A stretch of 64,000 nt of DNA from positions 1 through 64,000 of the forward strand of contig NZ_PPPU01000009.1 in assembly GCF_006483455.1 (NCBI RefSeq), in the 5' to 3' direction. This DNA is from Methylomonas koyamae (GTDB lineage Bacteria; Pseudomonadota; Gammaproteobacteria; Methylococcales; Methylomonadaceae). The notes under the pieces were generated by a model that was given only the letters and a program-made list of their open reading frames with translations, searched no databases and was not told where the DNA came from. The stretch's first letter is position 1. Each line of letters starts with the position of its first letter. Below, piece by piece: positions 17,734-28,604 of the stretch. The translations under genes were made by a program, and so were the position numbers.

Positions 17734-18654
17734 ATGACCATCCCCGACTACCAGACAATAATGTTGCCAGTATTGAAACTTGCATCGGATGGCAATGAAC
17801 ATAAATTCAGCCATGCCGTCGACGCTCTGGCTAAAGAGTTCGCACTGACAGTAGAAGAGAGAAATGAACTCCTACCAAGCGGCAGCCAAGCAATATTTAA
17901 CAATCGGGTAGGCTGGGCTCGATCTTATTTGAAGCAAGCTGGCTTATTGACGGCGCCGAGACGAGGATACTTCGCAATTTCGGACAAAGGCGCAGAATTA
18001 CTTAAAAACAATCCCGATCAAATAGACGCATCAGTCCTCGAACAATATCCGGAATTCATCGAATTCAAAAATCGCAAAAAGGACAAGGGCGAAACTGAGC
18101 CGAATCCGGTATTCGCATTCGAATCGCAATCCACATTAACTCCGGAAGACGCACTTGCCTCAGCTTACAACAAGCTTCGTTCTGCGGTTGAATCTGAAGT
18201 TCTCGCTGCGGTCAAGGAAGCATCGCCGTCATTCTTCGAACGAGTCGTTATCGACCTGTTAGTGAAAATGGGTTATGGCGGTAATCGGCAAGATGCTGGC
18301 AGGGCGCTTGGCAAAAGCGGTGACGGTGGAATTGACGGCATTATTAATGAAGACCGCCTGGGACTGGATGTAATCTATATCCAGGCCAAACGCTGGGAGG
18401 GCGTTGTGGGGCGCCCCGAAATTCAAAAGTTCGCCGGCGCGTTGCAAGGCCAACGTGCAAGAAAGGGTGTTTTCATTACCACTTCATCTTTCACGAAAGA
18501 AGCCAAAGAATATGTTTCGGTCATCGAATCAAAAATCATACTGCTCGATGGCGAGAATCTTGCCAAGCTCATGGCCGAACACAATGTTGGAGTCTCTACA
18601 ATTGGTCTTTATGAGGTCAAAAAACTGGATTCCGACTATTTTGATAATGAGTAG
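17734..18654 (+). CDS. Mrr-family restriction endonuclease
   Basis: A 306-residue protein. The N-terminal winged-helix Mrr_N domain includes FNNRVGWARSYLKQAGLL. The C-terminal Mrr_cat nuclease fold has GKSGDGGIDGIINED and VIYIQAKRW, giving the D...QXK variant of the PD-(D/E)XK site typical of Mrr. Such enzymes cut methylated DNA (type IV restriction). No methyltransferase or specificity gene is adjacent. Base composition is somewhat more AT-rich than mfd, hinting at separate acquisition. Confidence 0.9.
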   Translation: MTIPDYQTIMLPVLKLASDGNEHKFSHAVDALAKEFALTVEERNELLPSGSQAIFNNRVGWARSYLKQAGLLTAPRRGYFAISDKGAELLKNNPDQIDASVLEQYPEFIEFKNRKKDKGETEPNPVFAFESQSTLTPEDALASAYNKLRSAVESEVLAAVKEASPSFFERVVIDLLVKMGYGGNRQDAGRALGKSGDGGIDGIINEDRLGLDVIYIQAKRWEGVVGRPEIQKFAGALQGQRARKGVFITTSSFTKEAKEYVSVIESKIILLDGENLAKLMAEHNVGVSTIGLYEVKKLDSDYFDNE

Positions 18655-18687
18655 GTCGTCAGTTCGCGTCGTTCCGATGCACCTGAC

Positions 18688-18723
18688 TTGCCGGGCGGCT
18701 TTTGGCTAGCAAGCCCCCGGCAA
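18688..18723. terminator. Hairpin between convergent mrr and 18733 gene
   Basis: TTGCCGGG (18688-18695) pairs with CCCGGCAA (18716-18723) around a 20-base loop that can partly fold. It sits between two convergent genes but lacks a T-run, so intrinsic terminator activity is uncertain. Confidence 0.35.
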
Positions 18724-18732
18724 CTCAAAGGA

Positions 18733-19110
18733 TCACTTCTTATTGAAATGGTAAATATCCCCAAATTTACCCTTCAACGTCATCGTTTTATCGTCCTTTT
18801 CGACCAAGGAAAAAACGTCGAATTTGTCTGACCTACCCAATAGCGAAATTTTCAACTTGCCGTTTTCCACTTCGTAATTGACCGGCGCTTGGTCGTAATA
18901 AGTGCCGTCGCGCGGAATGTGGGTGATCGTGACCTTGCCGGCGTTGAACGCCCAAGTATCCTCCCGCTTGAGCGTATCCTGAGCGCTGGCCGATTTCTTG
19001 GTGTACTCCAGTTTCCAGCTACCCTGAATTTCGTCGCCGGATTGCAGCGGCACGTCGGCATAACTCTGGCCGGCCATCGCCAATAAAAGCACTGCCCAAT
19101 ATTTTTTCAT
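18733..19110 (-). CDS. Small periplasmic protein, lipocalin-like, unknown function
   Basis: A 125-residue protein with a signal peptide (MKKYWAVLLLAMAGQSYA), then a beta-rich mature part starting around DEIQGSWKLEYT. GSWKLEYT and the later DKTMTLKGKFG strand resemble small lipocalin-like domains. The ATG at 19110 is chosen because GGGGAGAG lies just upstream and the signal peptide starts there; a longer frame to 19137 lacks this. I assign no function. Confidence 0.6.
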   Translation of the reverse strand: MKKYWAVLLLAMAGQSYADVPLQSGDEIQGSWKLEYTKKSASAQDTLKREDTWAFNAGKVTITHIPRDGTYYDQAPVNYEVENGKLKISLLGRSDKFDVFSLVEKDDKTMTLKGKFGDIYHFNKK

Positions 19111-19278
19111 GTCGCTCTCCCCGTTTTTGATAAACATAGAGCGTCAGGATTGTACGCTCAGTTTTCCGGAAAGTATCCTTATTCCTTTAGGGGGTTTGGT
19201 TGAAGCACGCGCTCGCAAAAACCGGCTCCGCCGACGCACTGCCGCTGGCGCCGAAGCAGACGAAACTCACCCCCTTAT

Positions 19279-19548
19279 CTACCGATCCGAGTTAGTCGGA
19301 TAGCTGTAAATGGCCTGACCATGGGCTTTATCGACATAGACCATGTCTATCTCGGCGATCGGCACCGAAGGCACCAACATAGGGTAACTGTGTATTCCGC
19401 GGTTATAGGCAGGATCGTCGTAAAGAACCTGCACGGCCGTAGATTTGATATGTCCGGAGCCTATTCCTCGGTCGCCGTGAGACCACGCCGCGCCAGAAAA
19501 CAAGCCTATTGCGATCGCCATTATTTTGATGATTTGTGTGATTTTCAT
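19279..19548 (-). CDS. Small secreted protein of unknown function
   Basis: An 89-residue protein. The signal peptide MKITQIIKIMAIAIGLFSG ends near AAWS. The mature part has two related motifs, IHSYPMLVPS and IYSYPTNSD, flanking EIDMVYVDKAHGQ. The ATG at 19548 follows GGGAGAACA; the open frame runs on to 19704 without a plausible signal sequence. I do not recognise a family. Confidence 0.55.
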   Translation of the reverse strand: MKITQIIKIMAIAIGLFSGAAWSHGDRGIGSGHIKSTAVQVLYDDPAYNRGIHSYPMLVPSVPIAEIDMVYVDKAHGQAIYSYPTNSDR

Positions 19549-19804
19549 GATTGTTCTCCCGGTAATACTAGAATCGCCGGTTTTGCTCGAAGCTGAGCTT
19601 TCCGGCTTGGAAACATTCTGAACAAGCTCAACAAATAAATAAAATCGATAGTTTTTATATCGACGATAGTCTTTTTGAATAGACCTCCCCGTCATCTGCA
19701 ACAACGGCAGAATGACACTGGAAATCGGATTCGGTTCGGCCGGACGAAGCGGATTCCGTTAAAATCGCGAGTCTGTTGGCGAATATTCCCGAAAAACATC
19801 GAAC

Positions 19805-20221
19805 ATGCTGCGCTACGACCGATCCCGATACATTGCCCTGGGCCTGCCTTGTCTGATTAATGCCGCACTTATGATCTACGGGTTGGAACTGAAATTGGGG
19901 GAATTCCCGGTGGGACTGGCCGAACGCGGCTATTGGCTGTTGGCAGCCAGCCTGGGACTTTTCGGCGCCACAGCGATGATCAAACGCGCCCGCGACATCG
20001 GCTCGTCGGCGTGGGGGATATTATTGGGGTTTTTATTCGCGCCGCCGCTGATGTTGCTGATCGGGCTCGTGTTGTGCTTCGTCCCGAGCAATCCTGATGC
20101 AGATCGCCTGGAACCGGCTCCCGCCGCCGCAACCGCTAAAATTTGGCTGCTGGGAAGCGGTTTGTTGCTGACACCGTGGTTAGCCGTGTTGGTACTACGC
20201 CAATGGCCGGGGTATTTCTGA
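19805..20221 (+). CDS. DUF805-like small membrane protein
   Basis: A 138-residue protein with about four hydrophobic segments. MIKRARDIGSSAWGILL resembles the RRLHDIG-type motif of DUF805 proteins, and CFVPSNPDADR the C-terminal cytosolic motif. Inner-membrane location is likely. Function unknown. Confidence 0.65.
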   Translation: MLRYDRSRYIALGLPCLINAALMIYGLELKLGEFPVGLAERGYWLLAASLGLFGATAMIKRARDIGSSAWGILLGFLFAPPLMLLIGLVLCFVPSNPDADRLEPAPAAATAKIWLLGSGLLLTPWLAVLVLRQWPGYF

Positions 20222-20286
20222 ACTTAGACTCGGATTGACGCCGCCACGCCACCCACAACCTTGTGGCGGCAATGGCGACAAACAGC

Positions 20287-20676
20287 TTATTTGCCCAGCA
20301 CTTCGCCTCTGACACTTTCCACCAGGGCGGCCGCTTCGGCGATCAGTTCCGGCGGAACGTTCAATTCGGTCATCGTCGCGCCCAGATGCTCCATGACGGC
20401 ATCATAGTGCGAGTCATTCAATCCCATTTTAACCAGCCGGGCGTGACCGTCGCGCAAGGAACGGCCGGCGTAATTGTTGGGTCCACCGAATGCCACCGTC
20501 ATAAAGGCCTTCAAATGTTCGACCTGTTTTGGCATGTCGGTCTTATCGAAAAAACGGTTGATGCGATAATCGTCCAACACTTTTCCGTAAAACAGATCAA
20601 CTGCGGCATTGACCGCTGCCTCGCCGCCGATTCTTTCGTACAAAGATGGCCCTTGCACTTCGTTTGCTTCACTCAT
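20287..20676 (-). CDS. Group 1 truncated hemoglobin
   Basis: A 129-residue globin. SLYERIGGEAAVNAAVDLFYGKVL is the trHbN-type N-terminus, YAGRSLRDGHARLV carries the proximal histidine region, and the 2-on-2 fold length is normal. It binds O2 or NO, so NO dioxygenation or oxygen handling is plausible. GGAGG precedes the ATG by six bases. Monocistronic as far as visible. Confidence 0.9.
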   Translation of the reverse strand: MSEANEVQGPSLYERIGGEAAVNAAVDLFYGKVLDDYRINRFFDKTDMPKQVEHLKAFMTVAFGGPNNYAGRSLRDGHARLVKMGLNDSHYDAVMEHLGATMTELNVPPELIAEAAALVESVRGEVLGK

Positions 20677-20834
20677 GGTTACCCCTCCTCTATTTTATGA
20701 TTGTTATCGAGGCCGGAGCCAACTCGGCAAGCCTTTGATTTTGCCAGGGTTACCGACCTCGGCGCGGATGATAACCCAGGATAGTTTCGCCTCCAAACTA
20801 TTTTGCCGACCCTAAAGACCGGACTAATCGTAAG

Positions 20835-22124
<1,290 letters not shown>

Positions 22125-22147
22125 TTAATGATGAGAAAAAACGGCGG

Positions 22148-22855
22148 TTATACCTGCTTGCCCAGCCACAAGCCGAACCACAATGCGCCGCCGCAGAACA
22201 CAAGGTTGCCGAGAAATACCGTTAGCATGGCGTCGATATGCGATTCGAACGAATGTCCGCTTTCCAGCAGATACAGAATCAAATACAAACCGGACAGCGT
22301 CAGGAATACGCCGATCAGCAGCGTTACCAAAATAGCCCGGTGTTCGATGGAAATTTCGAGCTTATGCAGCAATATCGTGGCGACGATACCGATCAGGAAG
22401 GCGCCGATGCCGTTCACCACAGTCAGCGCGTAGGGATAAGGCCAATCGCCGATGCGCACGGCACCCTGGCCGTAGAAAAATAAGCCCTTACCCAACGACA
22501 GGCCGGCCCAGACCGCCAGCAGGCAACCGATGACGCTGACGGCGATATTCAACCCGGCCTTGCCGATTTGGCCTTGTTCCAGCAGAAAGAACGTTTCCAG
22601 CGAAAAACTGGAAAAGGTCGTGAAGCCGCCCATCACCCCGGCCAAAATCGCGGTGCGGTATTCCAGTGCGATCGCCAAGCGTTGCAGAATCAAAGCTTCC
22701 GTCATCAAGCCGATCAGGAACGACCCAATCAGATTGACCGTCAGCGTGCCATAGGGAAACCCGCGCCCCAACCACAGGTAAACGCCACTGGACGCCATAT
22801 AGCGCAACATAGAACCGATGGCGCCGCCCAACGCGACGGCAAATAGTTGCAGCAT
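22148..22855 (-). CDS. crcB: Two-domain CrcB/Fluc-like fluoride channel
   Basis: A 235-residue protein, about twice the usual 125-residue CrcB. Residues 1-125 form a canonical Fluc unit: GGAIGSMLRY, GTLTVNLIGSF (Asn41) and GGFTTFSSFSLE, with the Na+-site TTFSS at 79-83. Residues 138-233 repeat only helices 2-4: YALTVVNGIGAF (Asn148), then LTLSG where TTFSS is expected, then a final helix. Seven helices in total would invert the second repeat. The ATG overlaps the orn stop (ATGA). Fluoride export is inferred from family. Confidence 0.8.
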   Translation of the reverse strand: MLQLFAVALGGAIGSMLRYMASSGVYLWLGRGFPYGTLTVNLIGSFLIGLMTEALILQRLAIALEYRTAILAGVMGGFTTFSSFSLETFFLLEQGQIGKAGLNIAVSVIGCLLAVWAGLSLGKGLFFYGQGAVRIGDWPYPYALTVVNGIGAFLIGIVATILLHKLEISIEHRAILVTLLIGVFLTLSGLYLILYLLESGHSFESHIDAMLTVFLGNLVFCGGALWFGLWLGKQV

Positions 22856-23400
22856 CAGAACTTGAAGAAGGTTTCCCGGTAGTAACGCAGTTCATCAATC
22901 GACTCGATGATGTCGTCGAGCGCCTTGTGCGAAGCCTGCTTATTGAATCCGTCCTTGATCTGCGGCGCCCAACGCGCGGCCAGTTCCTTGACAGTGGAAA
23001 CGTCCAGATTCCGGTAGTGGAAAAACGCCTCCAACTTGGGCATGTAACGATACAAAAACCGCCGGTCCTGGCAAATGCTATTGCCGCACATCGGCGAGGT
23101 TCTGGCCGGCAGCCATTGCTGCAGGAAGTCCAGCGTACGCCGCTCGGCTTCGGCGGCGTCGATATCGGAATTCTGGACCCGCTGGATCAAACCGGACTGG
23201 CCATGGTGCTGCTGGTTCCATTCGTCCATCGCCGCCAGCGCCGCATCGGCCTGGTGCACCGCCATGACCGGGCCTTCGGCCAGGATATTCAGATTCTTGT
23301 CGGTGACCACGGTGGCGATTTCAATGATCAAATCGTTATCGGGATCCAAGCCGGTCATTTCCAAATCGATCCAGATCAGATTGTCCTTATCTTGAGTCAT
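22855..23400 (-). CDS. orn: Oligoribonuclease
   Basis: A 181-residue DEDDh 3'-5' exoribonuclease. [15 protein letters not shown] holds the first Asp/Glu pair, [14 protein letters not shown] the middle Asp and [11 protein letters not shown] the catalytic His/Asp. Orn degrades two- to five-mers, including pGpG from c-di-GMP turnover. Its stop overlaps the fluoride channel start, an unusual pairing. The M48/rsgA pair is divergent from it. Confidence 0.96.
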   Translation of the reverse strand: MTQDKDNLIWIDLEMTGLDPDNDLIIEIATVVTDKNLNILAEGPVMAVHQADAALAAMDEWNQQHHGQSGLIQRVQNSDIDAAEAERRTLDFLQQWLPARTSPMCGNSICQDRRFLYRYMPKLEAFFHYRNLDVSTVKELAARWAPQIKDGFNKQASHKALDDIIESIDELRYYRETFFKF

Positions 23401-23489
23401 TGCGTTTCTATGTTATTAATAATGTTGCGGCGGATTGTAGCATTAGCTAATCTGTACCGCTAATTGTTAACCCCACCCCAATTGGCTTG

Positions 23490-24740
23490 ATGAACACGTT
23501 TACCGGCATATTTTTAGCAGCTTTCGTCCTTTCCTACGGCACCCAATTCTGGCTTGCCAGACGCCAAAAACACCACGTCTTGCAACACCGGGACCAAGTT
23601 CCCGCAGCGTTCCAAGATCGTGTAACCCTAGCCGCCCACCAAAAAGCCGCCGACTACACCATTGAAAAGGGCAAGTTGCACGATGTCGACAGCGTGGTCG
23701 GCATGGTATTTCTGCTGACCTTGACCCTGGGCGGCGGCATCAGTCTGGTGTTCGACTTCTGGTCCACCTTCGAACTGTCGCCGCTGGCCGCCGATTTGGC
23801 GGCGATGGCCAGCATCTTTTTACTGATGACGGTGGTCGAGATCCCGTTCAGTTTGTACCAAACCTTCGTCATCGAAGAAAAATTCGGTTTCAACAAAAAC
23901 ACCATTGCGCAATTCGCCAAAGACCAACTATTGTCCCTTGGCCTGACGCTGGTTATCGGCCTGCCGATCCTGGCGCTGCTCCTCTGGGTCATGGACAGCA
24001 TCGGCAGCCTATGGTGGCTGTATGCCTGGGCGATTCTGATGAGTTTTTCGTTGTTGATGAGCTGGCTGTTTCCGACCCTGATCGCGCCGCTGTTCAATAA
24101 ATTCGAACCGATGCAGGAAGGCTCGTTAAAGCAAAGGATTCAAGGCTTGCTGGAACGTTGCGGCTTCAGCAGCAACGGCATTTTCATCATGGACGGTTCG
24201 CGCCGTTCCGGTCACGGCAATGCCTATTTCACCGGCTTGGGCAACAACAAGCGCATCGTCTTTTTCGATACCTTGGTCAATTCGCTGGACGAAGAAGAGT
24301 TGGAGGCGGTTTTGGCGCACGAACTGGGCCATTTCAAATGCAAGCACACCATCAAAATGTTGGCGGCCTCGTCGGTCATGACGCTGGTCAGTTTTGCGGT
24401 GTTGGGCTGGCTGATTACCCAGGATTGGTTCTTCGACGGCTTGGGCGTCAGTACCCATTCCAACGCCGCGGCCTTGTTATTGTTCATGCTGGTGTCGCCG
24501 GTTTTCACCACCTTCATGCAGCCGATCAGCGCCTACTTCCAGCGCAAGTTCGAATTCGAAGCCGACGATTTCGCCACCCGCAACGCCCAAGGTAAAAAGA
24601 TGATCAGCGGCCTGGTCAAACTCTACGAAGAAAACGCCAGCACCTTGACGCCCGATCCGTTGTACTCGGCCTTTCATTACAGCCATCCACCGGCTGCGAT
24701 CCGCATCGCCCACATCGAAGAAAAAATGCAGTCCGCTTGA
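23490..24740 (+). CDS. M48-family metallopeptidase (Ste24-like)
   Basis: A 416-residue integral membrane zinc protease. HELGH at 277-281 supplies the two zinc histidines and the catalytic Glu; the third ligand is in EFEADDFATR. An M48 N-terminal domain (LAAHQKAADYTIEKGKL) and several membrane helices match bacterial CAAX protease 1 homologues. The ATG at 23490 is used; the TTG one codon earlier is rejected. The stop overlaps the rsgA start (TGATG). Probable role: membrane protein quality control. Confidence 0.9.
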   Translation: MNTFTGIFLAAFVLSYGTQFWLARRQKHHVLQHRDQVPAAFQDRVTLAAHQKAADYTIEKGKLHDVDSVVGMVFLLTLTLGGGISLVFDFWSTFELSPLAADLAAMASIFLLMTVVEIPFSLYQTFVIEEKFGFNKNTIAQFAKDQLLSLGLTLVIGLPILALLLWVMDSIGSLWWLYAWAILMSFSLLMSWLFPTLIAPLFNKFEPMQEGSLKQRIQGLLERCGFSSNGIFIMDGSRRSGHGNAYFTGLGNNKRIVFFDTLVNSLDEEELEAVLAHELGHFKCKHTIKMLAASSVMTLVSFAVLGWLITQDWFFDGLGVSTHSNAAALLLFMLVSPVFTTFMQPISAYFQRKFEFEADDFATRNAQGKKMISGLVKLYEENASTLTPDPLYSAFHYSHPPAAIRIAHIEEKMQSA

Positions 24741-25630
24741 TGACCGAGCTGCAGCAAGGCTTGGTCGTTTCCCACCTCGGCAAGGGTATCGCCGTCGAGG
24801 TCGGGGAACAGACCGTGTTGTGCCAGACCCTGCGCAAACTGGACACCGTCGTCGTCGGCGACCAAGTCCTGCTGTCCTTATCCGGCCCGGAACAAGGCCG
24901 CATCGAGCAAATCCTGCCGCGCCGCTCGGTATTGCAACGCCCCAGCCGCGGCGACCAGGTTCGACCGGTGGCCGCCAATCTGGATACCATTTTTGTGGTA
25001 TTTGCCGCCGAACCCGAGTGCGATTTCTTGTTGTTGGACCAATATCTGGCTATCTGCGAAAACTGCAATATCGACGCCGCGCTGGTATTCAACAAGGTCG
25101 ACATCCCCTGCCACGGGTCGATTCTGGAAGAGCTGAAAATTTATGAGGCGTTGGGCTACCGGCTGCATCGGGTCAGTGCCAAACAGCAATCCGGGCTGGA
25201 CGAACTGAAACAGGTATTGCGCGGCCAAACTGCAATGTTCGCCGGCCAATCCGGCGTCGGCAAATCCTCCCTGACCAACGCTTTAATACCGGATAGAACG
25301 CTGCGGACCAATAGCGTGTCGGCAACGACGCGCCACGGCCGCCACACCACGACCGCGGCTACTTTGTACCATCTGCCCGCCGGCGGCGATTTGATCGACA
25401 GCCCAGGCGTTGCCATCTTCGGTTTGGCCGGCTTGTCAGAAGCGCAGCTGGCCTGGGGTTATCGGGAATTCCAGCCCTACATTGGTCAATGCAAATTCAA
25501 CGATTGCCGCCATGCCGGCGACAAGGATTGTGCCGTCAGGGCCGCGGTCGAATCCGGCGCAATATCCGCCACCCGCTACCAGCGTTATTTGAAATTGCGG
25601 GAAAAAATGCCGCCAGCAAACCGCAGTTAA
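24740..25630 (+). CDS. rsgA: Ribosome small-subunit-dependent GTPase RsgA
   Basis: A 296-residue circularly permuted GTPase that assists late 30S maturation. An N-terminal OB-fold is followed by G4 (FNKVD) before G1 (GQSGVGKSS), then DSPGV (G3). A C-terminal zinc-binding Cys/His cluster lies in CKFNDCRHAGDKDC. The ATG at 24740 overlaps the M48 gene's stop; the preceding TTG is rejected. Confidence 0.95.
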   Translation: MTELQQGLVVSHLGKGIAVEVGEQTVLCQTLRKLDTVVVGDQVLLSLSGPEQGRIEQILPRRSVLQRPSRGDQVRPVAANLDTIFVVFAAEPECDFLLLDQYLAICENCNIDAALVFNKVDIPCHGSILEELKIYEALGYRLHRVSAKQQSGLDELKQVLRGQTAMFAGQSGVGKSSLTNALIPDRTLRTNSVSATTRHGRHTTTAATLYHLPAGGDLIDSPGVAIFGLAGLSEAQLAWGYREFQPYIGQCKFNDCRHAGDKDCAVRAAVESGAISATRYQRYLKLREKMPPANRS

Positions 25631-25656
25631 CCCTATTCGAAACCGAATGACCTCGA

Positions 25657-25995
25657 TTAACCTGGCGGCCAATGCATCGGCCGGCCGGCCAGCAGGTGCA
25701 GGTGCAGGTGAAACACGGTCTGGCCGCCGTCGGCGTTGCAATTAAATACGGTCCGATAGCCGCTGTCGGCGTAACCAAGGTCTTTGGCGATCTGCGCGGC
25801 GGTTTGCAGCAAGTGGCCGCCCAGTCCGGCATCGTCCAGTTCGTTTAGCGTGGCGATGTGCCGCTTCGGAATGACCAGCACGTGCAGCGGCGCCTGCGGG
25901 TGCAAGTCGCGAAACGCCAGAACTCGATCGTCTTCGAAAACCACATCCGGCTTTATTTCGCCGGCCACCATTTTGCAAAACAAACAATCGCTCAT
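25657..25995 (-). CDS. hinT: HIT-family purine nucleoside phosphoramidase (HinT)
   Basis: A 112-residue HIT protein with the histidine triad FHLHLHLLAGR and the N-terminal CLFCKMVAGE. It hydrolyses adenosine phosphoramidates and related AMP conjugates. AAGGAG lies upstream of the ATG. It is the last gene of a minus-strand series following recR. Confidence 0.93.
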   Translation of the reverse strand: MSDCLFCKMVAGEIKPDVVFEDDRVLAFRDLHPQAPLHVLVIPKRHIATLNELDDAGLGGHLLQTAAQIAKDLGYADSGYRTVFNCNADGGQTVFHLHLHLLAGRPMHWPPG

Positions 25996-26004
25996 AGTCG
26001 CTCC

Positions 26005-26601
26005 TTAAAGTTCGCGCCGGCCGTTGAACGCGTGCGCCAAAGTACCGCTGTCGATAAACTCCAGTTCGCCGCCCATCGGGACGCCGTGAGCGATGCGGGT
26101 AGCCCGCACGCCGAATTTGGCGGCGACGTCGGCAATGAAATGGGCGGTAGCCTGCCCTTCCACCGTAGAATTGGTCGCCAGAATGATTTCCTTGATCTGG
26201 CCAGACGCCATGCGCTGTTCGAGCAGATCGAAGCCAAGCTGGTCCGGGCCGATGCCGTCCAGCGGCGACAGGCGGCCGTGCAACACGAAATATTTACCCT
26301 TGAACGTGGTCGCCTGATCCACCACCCAAACGTCGGCCGGACTCTCGACCACGCATAAGGTTTCGGCGTCGCGCAGCGGGTTGGCGCAGACTTCGCACAA
26401 CTCGGCTTCGGTCAAGGTCCGGCACTCGCGGCAATGGCCGATTTGGCTGATCGCCCGCTCCAGAATCTGGCCGAGTTGCAAACCGCCTTCGCGGTTACGC
26501 TGCAACAAATGGAAAGCCATCCGCTGCGCCGATTTGGGCCCGACGCCGGGCAGGCAACACAGGCTTTGGATCAACTCTTTCAGCAAGCCCTGGTTCTGCA
26601 T
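26005..26601 (-). CDS. recR: Recombination mediator RecR
   Basis: A 198-residue RecR: helix-hairpin-helix [17 protein letters not shown], a four-cysteine zinc finger ([16 protein letters not shown]), then a Toprim domain with [10 protein letters not shown]. It works with RecFO to load RecA. Conserved gene order dnaX-ybaB-recR supports it. Confidence 0.96.
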   Translation of the reverse strand: MQNQGLLKELIQSLCCLPGVGPKSAQRMAFHLLQRNREGGLQLGQILERAISQIGHCRECRTLTEAELCEVCANPLRDAETLCVVESPADVWVVDQATTFKGKYFVLHGRLSPLDGIGPDQLGFDLLEQRMASGQIKEIILATNSTVEGQATAHFIADVAAKFGVRATRIAHGVPMGGELEFIDSGTLAHAFNGRREL

Positions 26602-26604
26602 GTT

Positions 26605-26928
26605 TTAAAACGGCATTTGGAAACCGGGCGGAATCGGAATCCCGGCCGTGACGTCGGCCATTTTCTCTTTCTTCATTTTCCCGACCTTGTGCACCGCGTC
26701 GTTGATCGCCGCAGCCACCAGATCTTCCAGCATGTCTTTATCGTCGCCGACCAGGGACGGATCGATGCTGACTTTACGGACCTCGCGCTTACCGGTCATG
26801 ATGATCGTCACCAAGCCGCCGCCGGATTCGCCCTGGACTTCCATGGCTTCCAATTCTTCCTGGGCCTTTTTCAAATTTTCCTGCATTTTTTGGGCTTGCT
26901 GCATGATGCCCGCGAGTGCGTTTTTCAT
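26605..26928 (-). CDS. ybaB: YbaB/EbfC nucleoid-associated protein
   Basis: A 107-residue protein starting [19 protein letters not shown], a helix followed by the beta strands typical of YbaB. GGAG sits just upstream of the ATG at 26928; the open frame's upstream TTG (26940) is rejected. It is a DNA-binding dimer of uncertain role. It sits between dnaX and recR, the conserved arrangement. Confidence 0.95.
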   Translation of the reverse strand: MKNALAGIMQQAQKMQENLKKAQEELEAMEVQGESGGGLVTIIMTGKREVRKVSIDPSLVGDDKDMLEDLVAAAINDAVHKVGKMKKEKMADVTAGIPIPPGFQMPF

Positions 26929-26944
26929 CTCTGTCTCCAACCAT

Positions 26945-28576
26945 TCAATTCAGCGGTTCGATGCTGCCAGGCACAATTCTGGCGCCGAACGTTTCTTTTA
27001 AAGCCTGTACGTTAGGATCGGCATTGATCGTGTCGACCGCTGCCTGTTGCCGGTCTTCTCGAGCTTTTTGGATTTCCAGAGCCGGCGTCATCTGCGTTGC
27101 GGCCTGCTGGGTGATAACCAATTTCAACGGTTTACCGTAATAATTTTGCAACGCCAAGCGCAGATTGTCCTCGGCTCTGCTGCCGACTTGGTGAAATCCC
27201 GGGTCCAACAATAAGCGACAACTAGTGTCGTCGATGCTGTCCAGCACGCAATTATTGGCTAACTCGCGGGTACGGCCATTGAGGTTCAGCGCGGCGATAA
27301 TATCGCGCCAGCTGCTGCCGGGCTCTGCGGCCGGAATCGGTTTCGGCGATGCCGGGGCTCTCTCCGCGACCGGCTCGGCGACTGCTTCGACTACCGGCGC
27401 CGACCTTGCAACCGAAGATTCGGCGCTGGCCGCCGTTTTCGGCGCGACCGGAGCTTGAACTGGCGCGGCCGTTACCGGCGTCGGCTTTTCCATCGCCGCC
27501 GGGCGAAAAGCCAGCATTCGCAATAGCGTCATTTCGAAACCGCTGCGCGGATCGGGCGCCAACACTAAGTCGCGTTGGCCGGTCAAGCCGATCTGATAGT
27601 ACAACTGCACGTCCGCCGGGGTTAACCGGTTCGCCAGTTCGTCCAGCAACTGCTTGTCGAATTCTTGGTCGACGAAGCCGGGCACTTGTTGCAATACGGC
27701 AACGCGATGCAATACCCGCAACATTTGCTGCAAAATCTCGGCGAAGTCCGGCGTCAGTTGCGCCACGTCGGCGACCTTGGCCAACACTTGGCGGGCGTCG
27801 CCGGCTGCCAAGGCCAATAGAATGTCGTCGACCGGCTGCTGGGCGACGGCACCGAGCATGCCCAGCACGGCATCCGCGCTTACCGAGCCGCTGCCGTAGA
27901 CGATGGCCTGGTCCAGCAGGCTCAAGGCGTCGCGCAAACTGCCGTCGGCCGCTCGCGCCAGCATTTTCAGAGCCTGGGCTTCGAATCCAATATTTTCCTC
28001 GCCGAGGATGAATTGCATCTGCCGGTCGATTTGCTCCGGGGTTAGCCGTTTCAAGTTGAACTGCAGGCAACGCGATAACACGGTGATCGGAATCTTGTGC
28101 GGATCGGTGGTCGCCAGCAGAAACTTGACGTGCGGCGGCGGCTCTTCCAGCGTTTTCAGCAACGCATTGAAGCTGTGTCCGGACAGCATGTGCACTTCGT
28201 CGATCAGATAGACCTTGTAGCGGCCCTGGTTCGGCGCGTATTGGGCGTTATCCAGCAGATCGCGGGTATCTTCGACCTTGGTACGGGAAGCGGCATCGAC
28301 TTCGACCAAGTCCATAAACCGGCCTTGTTCAAAAGCCTGACAGACCGGGCAAGCGCCGCAAGGATTGAAGTTTTGCAGATTTTCGCAGTTGATCGCTTTG
28401 GCGAGGATTCTGGCGACCGTGGTTTTGCCGACGCCGCGGGTGCCGGTAAACAGATAGGCATGATGCAAGCGCTGATGTTGCAACGCATGAATCAGAGACT
28501 GGCTGACGTGCTCCTGGCCGACGAGCTGAGTGAAGTTGCTGGGACGCCATTTTCTGGCAAGAACCTGATAAGCCAT
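26945..28576 (-). CDS. dnaX: DNA polymerase III subunit tau/gamma
   Basis: A 543-residue clamp-loader ATPase. [17 protein letters not shown] is Walker A, a four-Cys zinc module includes CGACPVC, and DEVHML is the Walker B region. The C-terminal third is Ala/Pro-rich then tau-like. The ATG at 28576 gives [12 protein letters not shown], the conserved start. I looked for the A-AAA-AAG slippage site used by E. coli to make gamma and did not find it. The 4.5S RNA gene lies just upstream. Confidence 0.96.
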   Translation of the reverse strand: MAYQVLARKWRPSNFTQLVGQEHVSQSLIHALQHQRLHHAYLFTGTRGVGKTTVARILAKAINCENLQNFNPCGACPVCQAFEQGRFMDLVEVDAASRTKVEDTRDLLDNAQYAPNQGRYKVYLIDEVHMLSGHSFNALLKTLEEPPPHVKFLLATTDPHKIPITVLSRCLQFNLKRLTPEQIDRQMQFILGEENIGFEAQALKMLARAADGSLRDALSLLDQAIVYGSGSVSADAVLGMLGAVAQQPVDDILLALAAGDARQVLAKVADVAQLTPDFAEILQQMLRVLHRVAVLQQVPGFVDQEFDKQLLDELANRLTPADVQLYYQIGLTGQRDLVLAPDPRSGFEMTLLRMLAFRPAAMEKPTPVTAAPVQAPVAPKTAASAESSVARSAPVVEAVAEPVAERAPASPKPIPAAEPGSSWRDIIAALNLNGRTRELANNCVLDSIDDTSCRLLLDPGFHQVGSRAEDNLRLALQNYYGKPLKLVITQQAATQMTPALEIQKAREDRQQAAVDTINADPNVQALKETFGARIVPGSIEPLN

Positions 28577-28604
28577 TAGCAACGGAAGCGGCAGGAGATT
28601 GGGC

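Noticed and set aside
23401-23489. Fluoride riboswitch for orn/crcB unit
   Set aside because: The crcB gene starts inside orn, and the gap upstream of orn shows no recognisable fluoride aptamer.
26945-28576. Programmed frameshift site in dnaX
   Set aside because: An A-AAA-AAG heptamer with following hairpin was looked for and not found; the longest A-run seen is too short.
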